Assembly: GCA_026394835.1 (NCBI GenBank)
Contig: JAPLZW010000009.1
Span: 1-13,333, forward strand
Length of the DNA stretch: 13,333 bases
Reading direction: 5' to 3'
Origin: Candidatus Wolfebacteria bacterium
GTDB lineage: Bacteria > Patescibacteriota > Minisyncoccia > UBA6257 > UBA9933
Shown here: positions 1-4,718 of the stretch, one piece after another
Numbering within the stretch: position 1 is the first letter of the stretch
How the letters are laid out: the number at the start of each line of letters is the position of its first letter
The notes under the pieces: model-generated
The model's database searches: none
The model's input: only the letters and a program-made list of their open reading frames with translations
What the model was told of the DNA's origin: nothing
Translations under genes and position numbers: made by a program

Positions 1-1061
1 GGGCTTACCTCATCCACGTTGTAATAAAACATATGATAACGGACAAGGTGAAAGATTTTTTCGGTTTTTTCTTTGGAAAAACGCATCCTTTCCAGAATCT
101 TCGCCACAACTCTTGCTCCCGCCTGTTCATGATTGTAGAAAGTGGCATCCGGGCCATCGCCCCTTTTTGTTTTTGGTTTCGCAATATCGTGGAATAAAGC
201 CGCTACGCGGATTTCCAAGCTATAGTTTTGCTTAGCGGCATAATCCAATGAACGCAACGCATGCTCAAAAACCGTGTAAACATGATGGCGGTTCTGCGCC
301 ACGCCAATACCCTCCCTCAATTCCGGAATAATGTATTTCAAAAGATTAAACTCTTCCAAAAGTTCAATACCGCGCTTTGCCGAAGGCGTCATTATTATTT
401 TTTCAAACTCATCCCTAATTCTTTCTTGAGAAATTTCCGCCAAAAGCTTCGCGTGTTTTTTTATGGCCTCTTGGGTTTCTTTTTCAATATTGAAATTTAA
501 TTCCACCGCAAATCTCACCGCCCGCATAAGCCGCAGAGCGTCTTCCTTAAAACGTTTTTCCGGTTCGCCAACCGCACGAATAATTTTATTTTTTAAATCA
601 GCCTGGCCGCCGTAAGGATCAACAACACTATCAATTTCTAATTTCGAATTTCTAATTTTTAATGCAAGCGCATTGATCGTAAAATCGCGGCGAGCCAAAT
701 CTTCTTCTATGGTTTTCGCGAATTTGATTTCATCGGGATGGCGCTTATCTGAATATTTCCCTTCCAATCTGTAAGTCGTCACCTCGACTATATTAGTCGT
801 AAGTCGTAAATCGTAAGTCGTAAGCTTAATGCCGACGGTACCAAAATCATTTTCATAAACGCTATCGGGAAAGATTTTCTGGATTTCATCGGGCTTGGCA
901 TTAGTCGCGACATCCCAATCTTTTGGTTCGACAAGCTCACCATGAACGGTTCCACGCAAAATATCCCGGACGCAGCCGCCGACAAGATAGGCCTCAAAAC
1001 CGGCCTTATTCAATTTTTCCCCGATTTCTTTGATTTCTTCGGGAATTTTCAACTTTGTCAT
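1..1061 (-). CDS. cca: CCA tRNA nucleotidyltransferase / poly(A) polymerase family protein, partial (C-terminus beyond window)
   Basis: Adds or repairs the CCA end of tRNAs (or polyadenylates RNA) in the cytoplasm. Seen: 353 codons from ATG at 1061 with no stop, running off the left edge. The nucleotidyltransferase head has VGGCVRD (residues 27-33), the catalytic DWD (D48, D50), and LARRDFTINA ahead of the ATP-binding region. An HD-domain motif, ALFHDIAKP, lies around H291-D292. Two of the three tRNA genes downstream lack an encoded CCA, so this activity is needed. Odd: three in-frame insertions match repeat families: residues 38-45 (VHGELVE type) between VRD and DWD, residues 81-91 (TTYDLRLTT), and residues 134-143 (KIRNSKLEI). 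The family normally has short loops there. CCA-adding and poly(A) polymerase activity cannot be separated from this fragment. Family assignment is firm. Confidence 0.93.
   Translation of the reverse strand, partial: MTKLKIPEEIKEIGEKLNKAGFEAYLVGGCVRDILRGTVHGELVEPKDWDVATNAKPDEIQKIFPDSVYENDFGTVGIKLTTYDLRLTTNIVEVTTYRLEGKYSDKRHPDEIKFAKTIEEDLARRDFTINALALKIRNSKLEIDSVVDPYGGQADLKNKIIRAVGEPEKRFKEDALRLMRAVRFAVELNFNIEKETQEAIKKHAKLLAEISQERIRDEFEKIIMTPSAKRGIELLEEFNLLKYIIPELREGIGVAQNRHHVYTVFEHALRSLDYAAKQNYSLEIRVAALFHDIAKPKTKRGDGPDATFYNHEQAGARVVAKILERMRFSKEKTEKIFHLVRYHMFYYNVDEVS
632..663 (-). repeat. 'aatttctaatttcgaattt' repeat in frame in cca
   Basis: An AT-rich near-palindromic repeat of tctaattt/cgaattt units. 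It encodes LKIRNSKLEI between NALA and DPYGG, where the family has a short variable loop. Similar words (ctaatttt, tcgaaaat) recur in the spacers at 4145-4180 and 8050-8090. Confidence 0.55.
784..829 (-). repeat. Tandem 'taagtcg/taaatcg' repeat in frame in cca
   Basis: Several copies of a 7-base unit (cgtaagt / cgtaaat) occur in tandem. On the minus strand they encode KLTTYDLRLTTN. They replace the short, variable loop that normally joins FGTVGIK to the VEVTTYR strand. The reading frame stays open through the repeat. Confidence 0.6.
925..947 (-). repeat. Palindrome-type repeat inserted in frame in the cca nucleotidyltransferase domain
   Basis: The bases ggttcgacaagctcacc followed by atgaac, read on the minus strand, encode VHGELVEP. 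From memory this resembles a dispersed palindromic element with arms GTTCATGGT/ACCATGAAC, seen in many bacterial genomes; only one full arm is present here. It lies between the G of VRDILRG and PKDWD, where related enzymes have almost no spacer. The inserted residues are therefore about 38-45. The repeat identity is recalled and was not searched. Confidence 0.6.
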
Positions 1062-1101
1062 AATGTAAAAGTAGCACAGGCAAAGCTTTTTTTCTATATT
1101 C

Positions 1102-1130
1102 TTGACTTATCTTAAAAATATTATTAATAT
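1102..1130 (+). promoter_or_regulatory. Sigma-70-type promoter of the 1198 gene
   Basis: TTGACT at 1102-1107 and TAATAT at 1125-1130 are separated by 17 bases, close to consensus. The predicted start is near 1137, giving a leader of about 60 bases before the ATG at 1198. It diverges from the cca gene, which starts at 1061. Confidence 0.65.
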
Positions 1131-1197
1131 ATGGACGCTGAAGATAAACGATTGCTCATTTTTTTCCATCATACTTCATATACCGAAGGGAGACGTT

Positions 1198-1461
1198 ATG
1201 AAAATCACGGAGCTTGAACATCTCAAAGAAGGAGATTTCTTGATAGTCAAACCAATCCCTGAATTCTGCAGCCCTCTGGTTAAACTTATAAGCATGAGGG
1301 TGCGATTTGACGGATTCGTTAAGAAGGGAGAAGCCGCAACTCTGCATAGAGGTTACCTCGCGAAAGACATCACACTAGACAGAATTGAAGTCATCGGCCG
1401 ATACAGCCCCGCGCCTACGGATTACTTAGGATATCCGCCTCATAGGTCTCACGCCGCCTAA
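1198..1461 (+). CDS. Small orphan protein, 87 aa
   Basis: Function not recognised. Seen: an 87-residue soluble protein beginning MKITELEHLKEGDFLIVKP, with no signal peptide or membrane segment. KEGDFLIVKP, LDRIEVIGRY and the alternating hydrophobic pattern would suit a small beta-rich fold; this is inference. The C-terminus is Pro/His-rich (YSPAPTDYLGYPPHRSHAA). The ATG at 1198 is preferred over upstream in-frame starts because AAGGGAG at 1186-1192 lies 5 bases before it. That is one of the clearest Shine-Dalgarno sites in the window. A promoter at 1102-1130 and a terminator overlapping the stop make it a self-contained single-gene unit. Those signals argue that it is expressed. Confidence 0.7.
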   Translation: MKITELEHLKEGDFLIVKPIPEFCSPLVKLISMRVRFDGFVKKGEAATLHRGYLAKDITLDRIEVIGRYSPAPTDYLGYPPHRSHAA

Positions 1462-1483
1462 ATTCCATAGGGCGGCCTTTTTT
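1453..1483 (+). terminator. Rho-independent terminator overlapping the stop of the 1198 gene
   Basis: GCCGCC at 1453-1458 pairs with GGCGGC at 1471-1476 and is followed by CTTTTTT (1477-1483). The left arm is formed by the last two Ala codons, so coding sequence and terminator share bases. Confidence 0.8.
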
Positions 1484-1491
1484 ATAAAAAT

Positions 1492-1520
1492 TTGATTTAC
1501 GCCTCTTTTCAATTTAATAT
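1492..1520 (+). promoter_or_regulatory. Promoter of tRNA-Arg
   Basis: TTGATT at 1492-1497, a 17-base spacer and TAATAT at 1515-1520. The predicted start is about 5-6 bases before the tRNA at 1533, typical for a tRNA promoter. Confidence 0.6.
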
Positions 1521-1532
1521 TCATACACAATA

Positions 1533-1604
1533 GCCCTTGTGGTGAAATGGATATCATATCTGCCTTCGAAGCAGCTGTTCCCCGTTCGAATCGGGGCAAG
1601 GGCA
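1533..1604 (+). tRNA. tRNA-Arg(UCG)
   Basis: Acceptor arms GCCCTTG and CAAGGGC pair fully. The anticodon loop CTTCGAA gives UCG, which reads CGA. The T arm is CCCCG-TTCGAAT-CGGGG. CCA is not encoded (acaa follows), so it must be added by the CCA-adding enzyme. The outermost anticodon-stem pair is a mismatch and the D stem is only about 3 pairs, but the other arms are convincing. Confidence 0.9.
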
Positions 1605-1610
1605 CAATAA

Positions 1611-1652
1611 TTGACTAACTACTAATTACTAATTACCATTTACTAATTACAT
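1611..1652 (+). repeat. 'actaattact' repeat between tRNA-Arg and tRNA-Lys
   Basis: Imperfect tandem units of actaact/actaatt fill the spacer. The stretch actaactactaattact matches the reverse complement of 2242-2260 at about 16 of 17 positions, so the two arrays form an inverted pair around tRNA-Lys and the two small genes. TTGACT at 1611-1616 with TACCAT at 1634-1639 (17-base spacer) could serve as a weak tRNA-Lys promoter. Confidence 0.6.
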
Positions 1653-1662
1653 ATCAAAATAT

Positions 1663-1738
1663 GCACCCATAGCTCAATTGGCAGAGCAGATCCCTCTTAA
1701 GGATAAGGTTGAAGGTTCGATTCCTTCTGGGTGCACCA
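1663..1738 (+). tRNA. tRNA-Lys(CUU)
   Basis: Acceptor GCACCCA pairs with TGGGTGC. The D arm is AGCTCAATTGGCAGAGC. The anticodon loop CTCTTAA gives CUU, which reads AAG. The T arm is GAAGG-TTCGATT-CCTTC. CCA is encoded at 1736-1738, unlike the two other tRNAs in the window. Confidence 0.92.
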
Positions 1739-1754
1739 ATATAATTTTATTCAC

Positions 1755-2027
1755 ATGCCGTTATTTCACTCAATCTCTTCAATCAAAAAGGACTTAGCGA
1801 AAATCATTCCCGACAGGCAAAAACGGGAGTTCATAGCCGGATATATAGAAGGCCATGCCGGAAAAACGGGAATAGGTTCCCGCATCACCCCCAGAGTCAT
1901 GGAGTCGGCGCTGAAAAAACTGGAAACGGGACACACGGCCGGAGCAAACCCATGGGAACGGATTACCAAGGAAGAGGTATCAAAAATCCGGGGACATTTT
2001 TCATGGGACCCGCAGAAAAAAATATGA
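1755..2027 (+). CDS. Small orphan protein, 90 aa
   Basis: Function not recognised. The frame opens with a GTG at 1731 inside the 3' end of tRNA-Lys, which is unlikely to be a real start. The ATG at 1755 (MPLFHSISSIKKDLAKIIP) is chosen instead. The protein is basic and probably helical, with no membrane segment. The middle, DRQKREFIAGYIEGHAGKTG, and a charged C-terminus ending in a lysine-rich tail suggest a nucleic-acid or protein-binding role, but no known domain is apparent. Its TGA stop overlaps the ATG of the next gene (ATGA, 2024-2027), implying translational coupling. No good Shine-Dalgarno site is visible. Confidence 0.55.
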   Translation: MPLFHSISSIKKDLAKIIPDRQKREFIAGYIEGHAGKTGIGSRITPRVMESALKKLETGHTAGANPWERITKEEVSKIRGHFSWDPQKKI

Positions 2028-2242
2028 AGAAAAAATTTATAATTCTCGCCGCCGTCCTTGCAATCCTTCTCGGCTTGTATTTTATCGACAGTTATTTTAA
2101 CTTTAATTACCTGAACAGGCCGGGATTGAATAAGGGATACGAAAATCTGATACCTTCAACAACGAATGTAAATGTGTTCAAGGGGCCGCGAGGCGCGCCA
2201 AGCGTCAAGGGGCCAAGCGGGCCGCCGCCGGGCGCAGACTAA
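2024..2242 (+). CDS. Small membrane-anchored or secreted protein with Gly-Pro-rich tail, 72 aa
   Basis: Function not recognised. Seen: MKKK followed by a hydrophobic run, FIILAAVLAILLGLYFI (residues 5-21), which would act as a signal anchor or uncleaved signal peptide. A short Asn/Tyr-rich extracytoplasmic stretch follows, then a C-terminal tail GPRGAPSVKGPSGPPPGAD resembling irregular collagen-type Gly-X-Y triplets. The ATG at 2024 overlaps the upstream stop by 4 bases, so the two small genes are probably made together. The TAA stop is the first base triplet of a tagttag repeat array. The tail is GC-rich compared with the AT-rich surroundings. Confidence 0.6.
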   Translation: MKKKFIILAAVLAILLGLYFIDSYFNFNYLNRPGLNKGYENLIPSTTNVNVFKGPRGAPSVKGPSGPPPGAD

Positions 2243-2280
2243 GTAGTTAGTAGTTAGTACCTAGAATCTAGTAGTTAAAA
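2240..2280 (+). repeat. 'tagttag' repeat beginning at a stop codon
   Basis: The TAA stop of the 2024 gene runs directly into tandem gtagtta/gttagta units, followed by the small palindrome ctagaatctag (2261-2271). The array is an inverted copy of the one at 1611-1652. Confidence 0.6.
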
Positions 2281-2289
2281 ATTAAAATT

Positions 2290-2360
2290 GCGGGGTTAGT
2301 ACAGTGGTAGTACGCGTGCTTGCCAAGCACGATGCGCGAGTTCGATTCTCGTACCCCGCT
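2290..2360 (+). tRNA. tRNA-Gly(GCC)
   Basis: Acceptor GCGGGGT pairs with ACCCCGC (2353-2359). The anticodon stem-loop GTGC-TTGCCAA-GCAC gives GCC, which reads GGC. The T arm is GCGAG-TTCGATT-CTCGT. Discriminator base T2360. CCA is not encoded. Confidence 0.93.
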
Positions 2361-2374
2361 CATGGATTAGAAAG

Positions 2375-2402
2375 CCGCTTCGATTCAAATCGGAGTGGTT
2401 TT
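2375..2402 (+). terminator. Terminator after tRNA-Gly
   Basis: A 10-bp stem pairs 2375-2384 (CCGCTTCGAT) with 2389-2398 (ATCGGAGTGG), including two G-U pairs. It has a 4-base loop and is followed by TTTT. Confidence 0.6.
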
Positions 2403-2440
2403 CGTTTGTCAAAAACCCCGGAAAATGCCATTATTATAGG

Positions 2441-2460
2441 AGCGGTTATCAGCCGCTTTT
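2441..2460 (+). promoter_or_regulatory. Hairpin in the leader of the sigma-factor gene
   Basis: AGCGGTT and AGCCGCT pair across a 3-base loop and are followed by TTTTATT, 33 bases before the sigma-factor ATG. It could be a second terminator for upstream transcripts or an attenuator or structured leader of the sigma operon; the sequence does not decide. Confidence 0.4.
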
Positions 2461-2493
2461 ATTAGAAATAGAAACAAATTTCATTCGTTATAT

Positions 2494-3048
2494 ATGTTAG
2501 ATGGCGAAAAAGACATCATAAAACGTGCCATTCAGGGTGAGGCTTTGGCCTTTGGCTTACTTTATGACCACTACCAACCGCAAATTTACCGGTTTGTATA
2601 TCTTAAAGTCAGCCACCGTGAGGAGGCCGAAGACCTCACCCATCAAGTATTCCTTAATTCATGGAAAAGGCTCGGGAATTATCGCCATCAGGGTTTTCCA
2701 TTTTCAAGCTGGCTCTACAGAATAGCCAGAAATGAAATTATCGATTTTTACCGCACAAGAAAGAACCGCGCATACATAGAAGAAACGGCGGACACAGAGA
2801 TTGGCATGGAACCGTTAATAAATTCCGAAATCGCCGAAATTCTGGACACAACTTTCGAAGTTGAGCTGGTTAAACAAGCAATTTCCAAGCTTAGGTCAAC
2901 AGAACAAGATGTGATAATCATGAGATTCGTTGAAGATCTGTCCCCTCGGGAGGTGGCCGATGCCATAGGCAGAACTCCGGAAGCGATAAGGCTTATCCAA
3001 CACCGCGCCATCAAAAATTTGAGGAAAATATTGAAAAATGAAGAATAG
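2494..3048 (+). CDS. ECF-type sigma-70 family RNA polymerase sigma factor
   Basis: Directs RNA polymerase to a set of alternative promoters. Seen: 184 aa, the usual ECF length, containing only the two essential regions. Sigma region 2 (about 20-90) includes YDHYQPQIYRFVYLKV, EEAEDLTHQVFLNSW and FSSWLYRIARNEIIDFYR, the last being the DNA-melting/-10 recognition helix. Sigma region 4 (about 125-180) includes LRSTEQDVIIMRFVEDLS, then REVADAIGRTPEAIRLIQHR, the helix-turn-helix for the -35 element. Start: ATG at 2494, with no strong Shine-Dalgarno site. The end overlaps the next gene by 11 bases, the arrangement typical of a sigma factor and its membrane anti-sigma factor. Such pairs usually control their own operon, but no autoregulatory promoter could be identified. 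Confidence 0.93.
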   Translation: MLDGEKDIIKRAIQGEALAFGLLYDHYQPQIYRFVYLKVSHREEAEDLTHQVFLNSWKRLGNYRHQGFPFSSWLYRIARNEIIDFYRTRKNRAYIEETADTEIGMEPLINSEIAEILDTTFEVELVKQAISKLRSTEQDVIIMRFVEDLSPREVADAIGRTPEAIRLIQHRAIKNLRKILKNEE

Positions 3049-3637
3049 TTTAGGTAAAATTTTAAAAGAATTCAAAGACATTAAGCCTGATGCCGATTAT
3101 TCAAGGCGTTCGCGCTCATTAATTTTGTCATACAGGAAAGAATTGGAGGCGGATAAAATTAATTCCTTTGGTTTCTTCTCTTTTGTGAGAAATTTTCAAT
3201 CAATGAGATTAACCTTGGCGTCCGAAATGACCGGCACCTTGATTCTCGCGGCTATTTTCGGAATCTTCTTCATAAATCAGAACAATAACCAGAATCTGGT
3301 TGTCCAAGCCAACGAAATCAACAATTCCATCCAAATAAAGCTGAATGAAATCCAATATCTGATGCAAACGCAGGTCACGTCAACCAGCCAGAAAAGCGAC
3401 CTTAATATATCTCTGGGCAAAGCGGCGGAAGAGCTGAAGCAGGCCCAAACCGAAGTTAAGGATAATAATATCGGCAACTCGGTGGAAAAAATAAAATCAG
3501 CGGAAAAAGTCTTAATAGAAGCCGAGTCTGTCCTGAAACCGCAAGATACGGCTAACGCTAGCTCAACACTGGACAATGCAAGCTCAACCACAAGCAATGC
3601 CACATCAACCCCGACATCAACTCCGGAAAATAAATAA
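3038..3637 (+). CDS. Single-pass membrane protein, probable anti-sigma factor
   Basis: Inferred to hold the adjacent sigma factor inactive at the membrane. Seen: 199 aa with a basic cytoplasmic N-terminus of about 60 residues (PDADYSRRSRSLILSYRKEL) and one membrane segment near 65-79 (TGTLILAAIFGIFFI). An outside region follows, with a helical, probably coiled-coil stretch around 125-165 (KAAEELKQAQTEV, VEKIKSAEKVLIEAESVL). The tail is a Ser/Thr/Asn/Pro-rich low-complexity sequence typical of extracytoplasmic linkers. The anti-sigma role rests on the 11-base overlap with the sigma gene and on topology. No zinc-binding anti-sigma motif (HxxxCxxC) is present. It could instead be an unrelated envelope protein co-expressed with the sigma factor. 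Confidence 0.65.
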   Translation: MKNSLGKILKEFKDIKPDADYSRRSRSLILSYRKELEADKINSFGFFSFVRNFQSMRLTLASEMTGTLILAAIFGIFFINQNNNQNLVVQANEINNSIQIKLNEIQYLMQTQVTSTSQKSDLNISLGKAAEELKQAQTEVKDNNIGNSVEKIKSAEKVLIEAESVLKPQDTANASSTLDNASSTTSNATSTPTSTPENK

Positions 3638-3656
3638 GAATAAAATTGATAATAAA

Positions 3657-3694
3657 ATATCCCTCCGACTTAATAAGTCGGAGGGATATTTTTT
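3657..3694. terminator. Strong bidirectional terminator between the anti-sigma and HU genes
   Basis: A perfect 14-15 bp stem pairs atatccctccgact with its complement around a 3-5 base loop centred on 3673. TTTTTT follows on the plus strand and ATTTTATT on the minus strand. It sits between the convergent ends of the sigma/anti-sigma operon and HU and can serve both. Confidence 0.9.
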
Positions 3695-3712
3695 GATAAA
3701 AGCTTTTATCTT

Positions 3713-3742
3713 TTACTTAACTGCTTCTTTCAGAACTTTTCA
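3713..3742 (-). other. In-frame C-terminal extension of HU beyond a UGA codon
   Basis: The ten codons read UGA, KVLKEAVK, UAA. The eight sense codons match the expected HU C-terminal helix, and UGA falls on the invariant Gly. The frame is conserved, with no frameshift, which argues that the UGA is very recent, an error, or decoded as an amino acid. Confidence 0.8.
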
Positions 3743-3988
3743 GGCTCTGAATTTCGGCTTTGTTGAAGCGGCAATCTGAATCTTTTCTCCGGTTCTCGGA
3801 TTAATTCCCATCCTGGCTGCCCTTTTTGTGACTTTGAATGTTCCAAATCCGGCAATCGCCACTTCTTCTCCGCGGCTCAATGTTTTTACAATTGTATCAA
3901 AAACACCTTCAACAGCCGCGACCGCTTGTTTTTTAGTCTCAATTTCGGCGACTTTCATAACCGCCTCTACTAATGCAACTTTATTCAT
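3740..3988 (-). CDS. HU/IHF-family DNA-binding protein, read with a UGA nine codons before the family's usual end
   Basis: Bends and compacts DNA as a dimer. Seen: MNKVALVEAVMKVAEIETKK, the helical dimerisation part, then VAIAGFGTFKVTKRAARMG (beta region) and the DNA-binding arm INPRTGEKIQIAASTKPKFRA. With the standard code the protein stops at residue 82. The frame continues after the UGA (3740-3742) with codons for KVLKEAVK and a TAA at 3713-3715. HU proteins end in (G)K-x-L-K-x-A-V at about 90-91 aa, so the UGA sits exactly where a conserved Gly belongs. The start is supported by CAGGA about 9 bases upstream. It is transcribed from 4091-4119 and ends at the 3657-3694 terminator. Possible explanations are a nonsense mutation, a sequencing error (GGA read as TGA) or UGA decoding. 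The family call is certain. Confidence 0.9.
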   Translation of the reverse strand: MNKVALVEAVMKVAEIETKKQAVAAVEGVFDTIVKTLSRGEEVAIAGFGTFKVTKRAARMGINPRTGEKIQIAASTKPKFRA

Positions 3989-4002
3989 ATTCTTAAATCC
4001 TG

Positions 4003-4054
4003 AAACATGAATCTTGAAACATAAGATATGCTTCGTGTTCCATGCTTCATGTTT
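4003..4054 (-). repeat. Imperfect inverted repeat in the HU leader
   Basis: aaacatgaa at 4003-4011 is complementary to ttcatgttt at 4046-4054. Between them are degenerate units of the same word (cttgaaacata, cttcgtgttc, catgcttcat). It lies within the predicted ~95-base leader of HU and ends just before the Shine-Dalgarno-like AGGA, so it could fold as a leader hairpin. Confidence 0.5.
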
Positions 4055-4090
4055 TATGATTCTCTCGACCTTTGCTTAAAATATGCTTAA

Positions 4091-4119
4091 ATTATACGCT
4101 ATTCAAGCCAAATTTCCAA
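4091..4119 (-). promoter_or_regulatory. Promoter of HU
   Basis: On the minus strand TTGGAA (4114-4119), a 17-base spacer and a perfect TATAAT (4091-4096). The predicted start is near 4084, giving a leader of about 95 bases. Confidence 0.6.
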
Positions 4120-4195
4120 ATACTAGGCTGTGGATAGCCATATTCTAATTTTCGATTACCAGTTTTCAATTTTCAGTGGTTTTTTCACGAAAGAT

Positions 4196-4257
4196 ATTGA
4201 GGAAATTCGGCTTTCGGGTGATTGCCTCGCATACCCGGCAGCAAGCCCACGATCAAT
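4196..4257. other. Nested inverted repeat, candidate structured RNA or operator
   Basis: Three nested complementary pairs share a centre: ATTGA (4196-4200)/TCAAT (4253-4257), GGCTT (4209-4213)/AAGCC (4243-4247) and CGGGT (4215-4219)/ACCCG (4233-4237), with a 13-base loop. It starts 12 bases beyond the stop of the 141-aa gene. It is more GC-rich than the spacer around it. No uridine tract makes it an ordinary terminator. It matches no RNA family I recognise. Confidence 0.4.
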
Positions 4258-4268
4258 TTAAGCCATTT

Positions 4269-4694
4269 TTAGCGTTCCTCAAGGTATTTTGCCGGCTCCC
4301 AGTAACAATAATTTCCAAATTCAATAAGAATTATCCCTTCCCTCAAGTTAATTTCCACTACTTTACCAACGAATCCAGTAAGCGACCCAATAGTCGGAGC
4401 GATCGATTCCCCAACTTGAATTTTTTGAGCCATTCTTAAATTCTCTGCTTTTTCTTCTTTTGTGAATAATTTAACTTCTTCAAGCGCCCACTTCTCGCTT
4501 AATTTTCCTACGGGTTTACGCGGAGTGAGTTCAATTTGAGGCTTATTGGTATCAGATATCTCTTTTTTAATTCCACCATGATTATCTCTCCTCCACTTCA
4601 TAAAAGCTTCCATGTCAACATTCATAGGGAATACTTGTGATTCCTCCGGTTCTTTTTTATCTTTTAATCCTCCTGAATCTTCAATCTTTTCCAT
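4269..4694 (-). CDS. Orphan protein, 141 aa
   Basis: Function not recognised. Seen: a charged, probably disordered N-terminal half (MEKIEDSGGLKDKKEPEESQ, then a Lys/Glu/Pro-rich stretch) and a compact C-terminal part from about residue 93. The latter runs VGESIAPTIGSLTGFVGKVV, EINLREGIILIEF and CYWEPAKYLEE. Alternating hydrophobics and glycines there resemble a small SH3/KOW-type barrel; this is inference only. There is no signal peptide or membrane segment. ATG at 4694 lies only 7 bases after an extended -10 box (4701-4709), suggesting a leaderless mRNA. It lies 24 bases downstream of the RNase Y stop on the same strand, so it may also be read through from that gene. Confidence 0.65.
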   Translation of the reverse strand: MEKIEDSGGLKDKKEPEESQVFPMNVDMEAFMKWRRDNHGGIKKEISDTNKPQIELTPRKPVGKLSEKWALEEVKLFTKEEKAENLRMAQKIQVGESIAPTIGSLTGFVGKVVEINLREGIILIEFGNYCYWEPAKYLEER

Positions 4695-4700
4695 AATTAA

Positions 4701-4709
4701 AGTATATCA
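4701..4709 (-). promoter_or_regulatory. Extended -10 promoter of the 141-aa gene, leaderless start
   Basis: On the minus strand TGA-TATACT fits the extended -10 form (TG, one base, TATAAT-like). The -10 box ends 7 bases before the A of the ATG at 4694, so transcription would start at or next to the start codon. No clear -35 box. Confidence 0.5.
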
Positions 4710-4718
4710 GAATCAGTG

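Noticed and set aside
261..500. 79-codon plus-strand frame opposite cca
   Set aside because: Antisense to conserved cca sequence and rich in Phe/Arg/Lys, as expected of a shadow frame.
1731..1754. GTG start at 1731 for the first small orphan gene
   Set aside because: It lies inside the 3' end of tRNA-Lys; the ATG at 1755 avoids the overlap.
1611..2280. CRISPR array
   Set aside because: The repeats are 7-10 base degenerate tandem units with no uniform spacers, and no cas genes are nearby.
2397..2417. Hairpin ggtttt/aaaacc between the tRNA-Gly terminator and the sigma gene
   Set aside because: Six AT-rich pairs overlapping the terminator tail; too weak to call separately.
4130..4138. DnaA box / replication origin (tgtggatag near the HU gene)
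   Set aside because: A single imperfect box with no cluster, no dnaA or dnaN and no AT-rich unwinding unit.
4176..4439. 87-codon plus-strand frame over the structured spacer
   Set aside because: Mostly antisense to the 141-aa gene; no initiation signals and no recognisable protein pattern.
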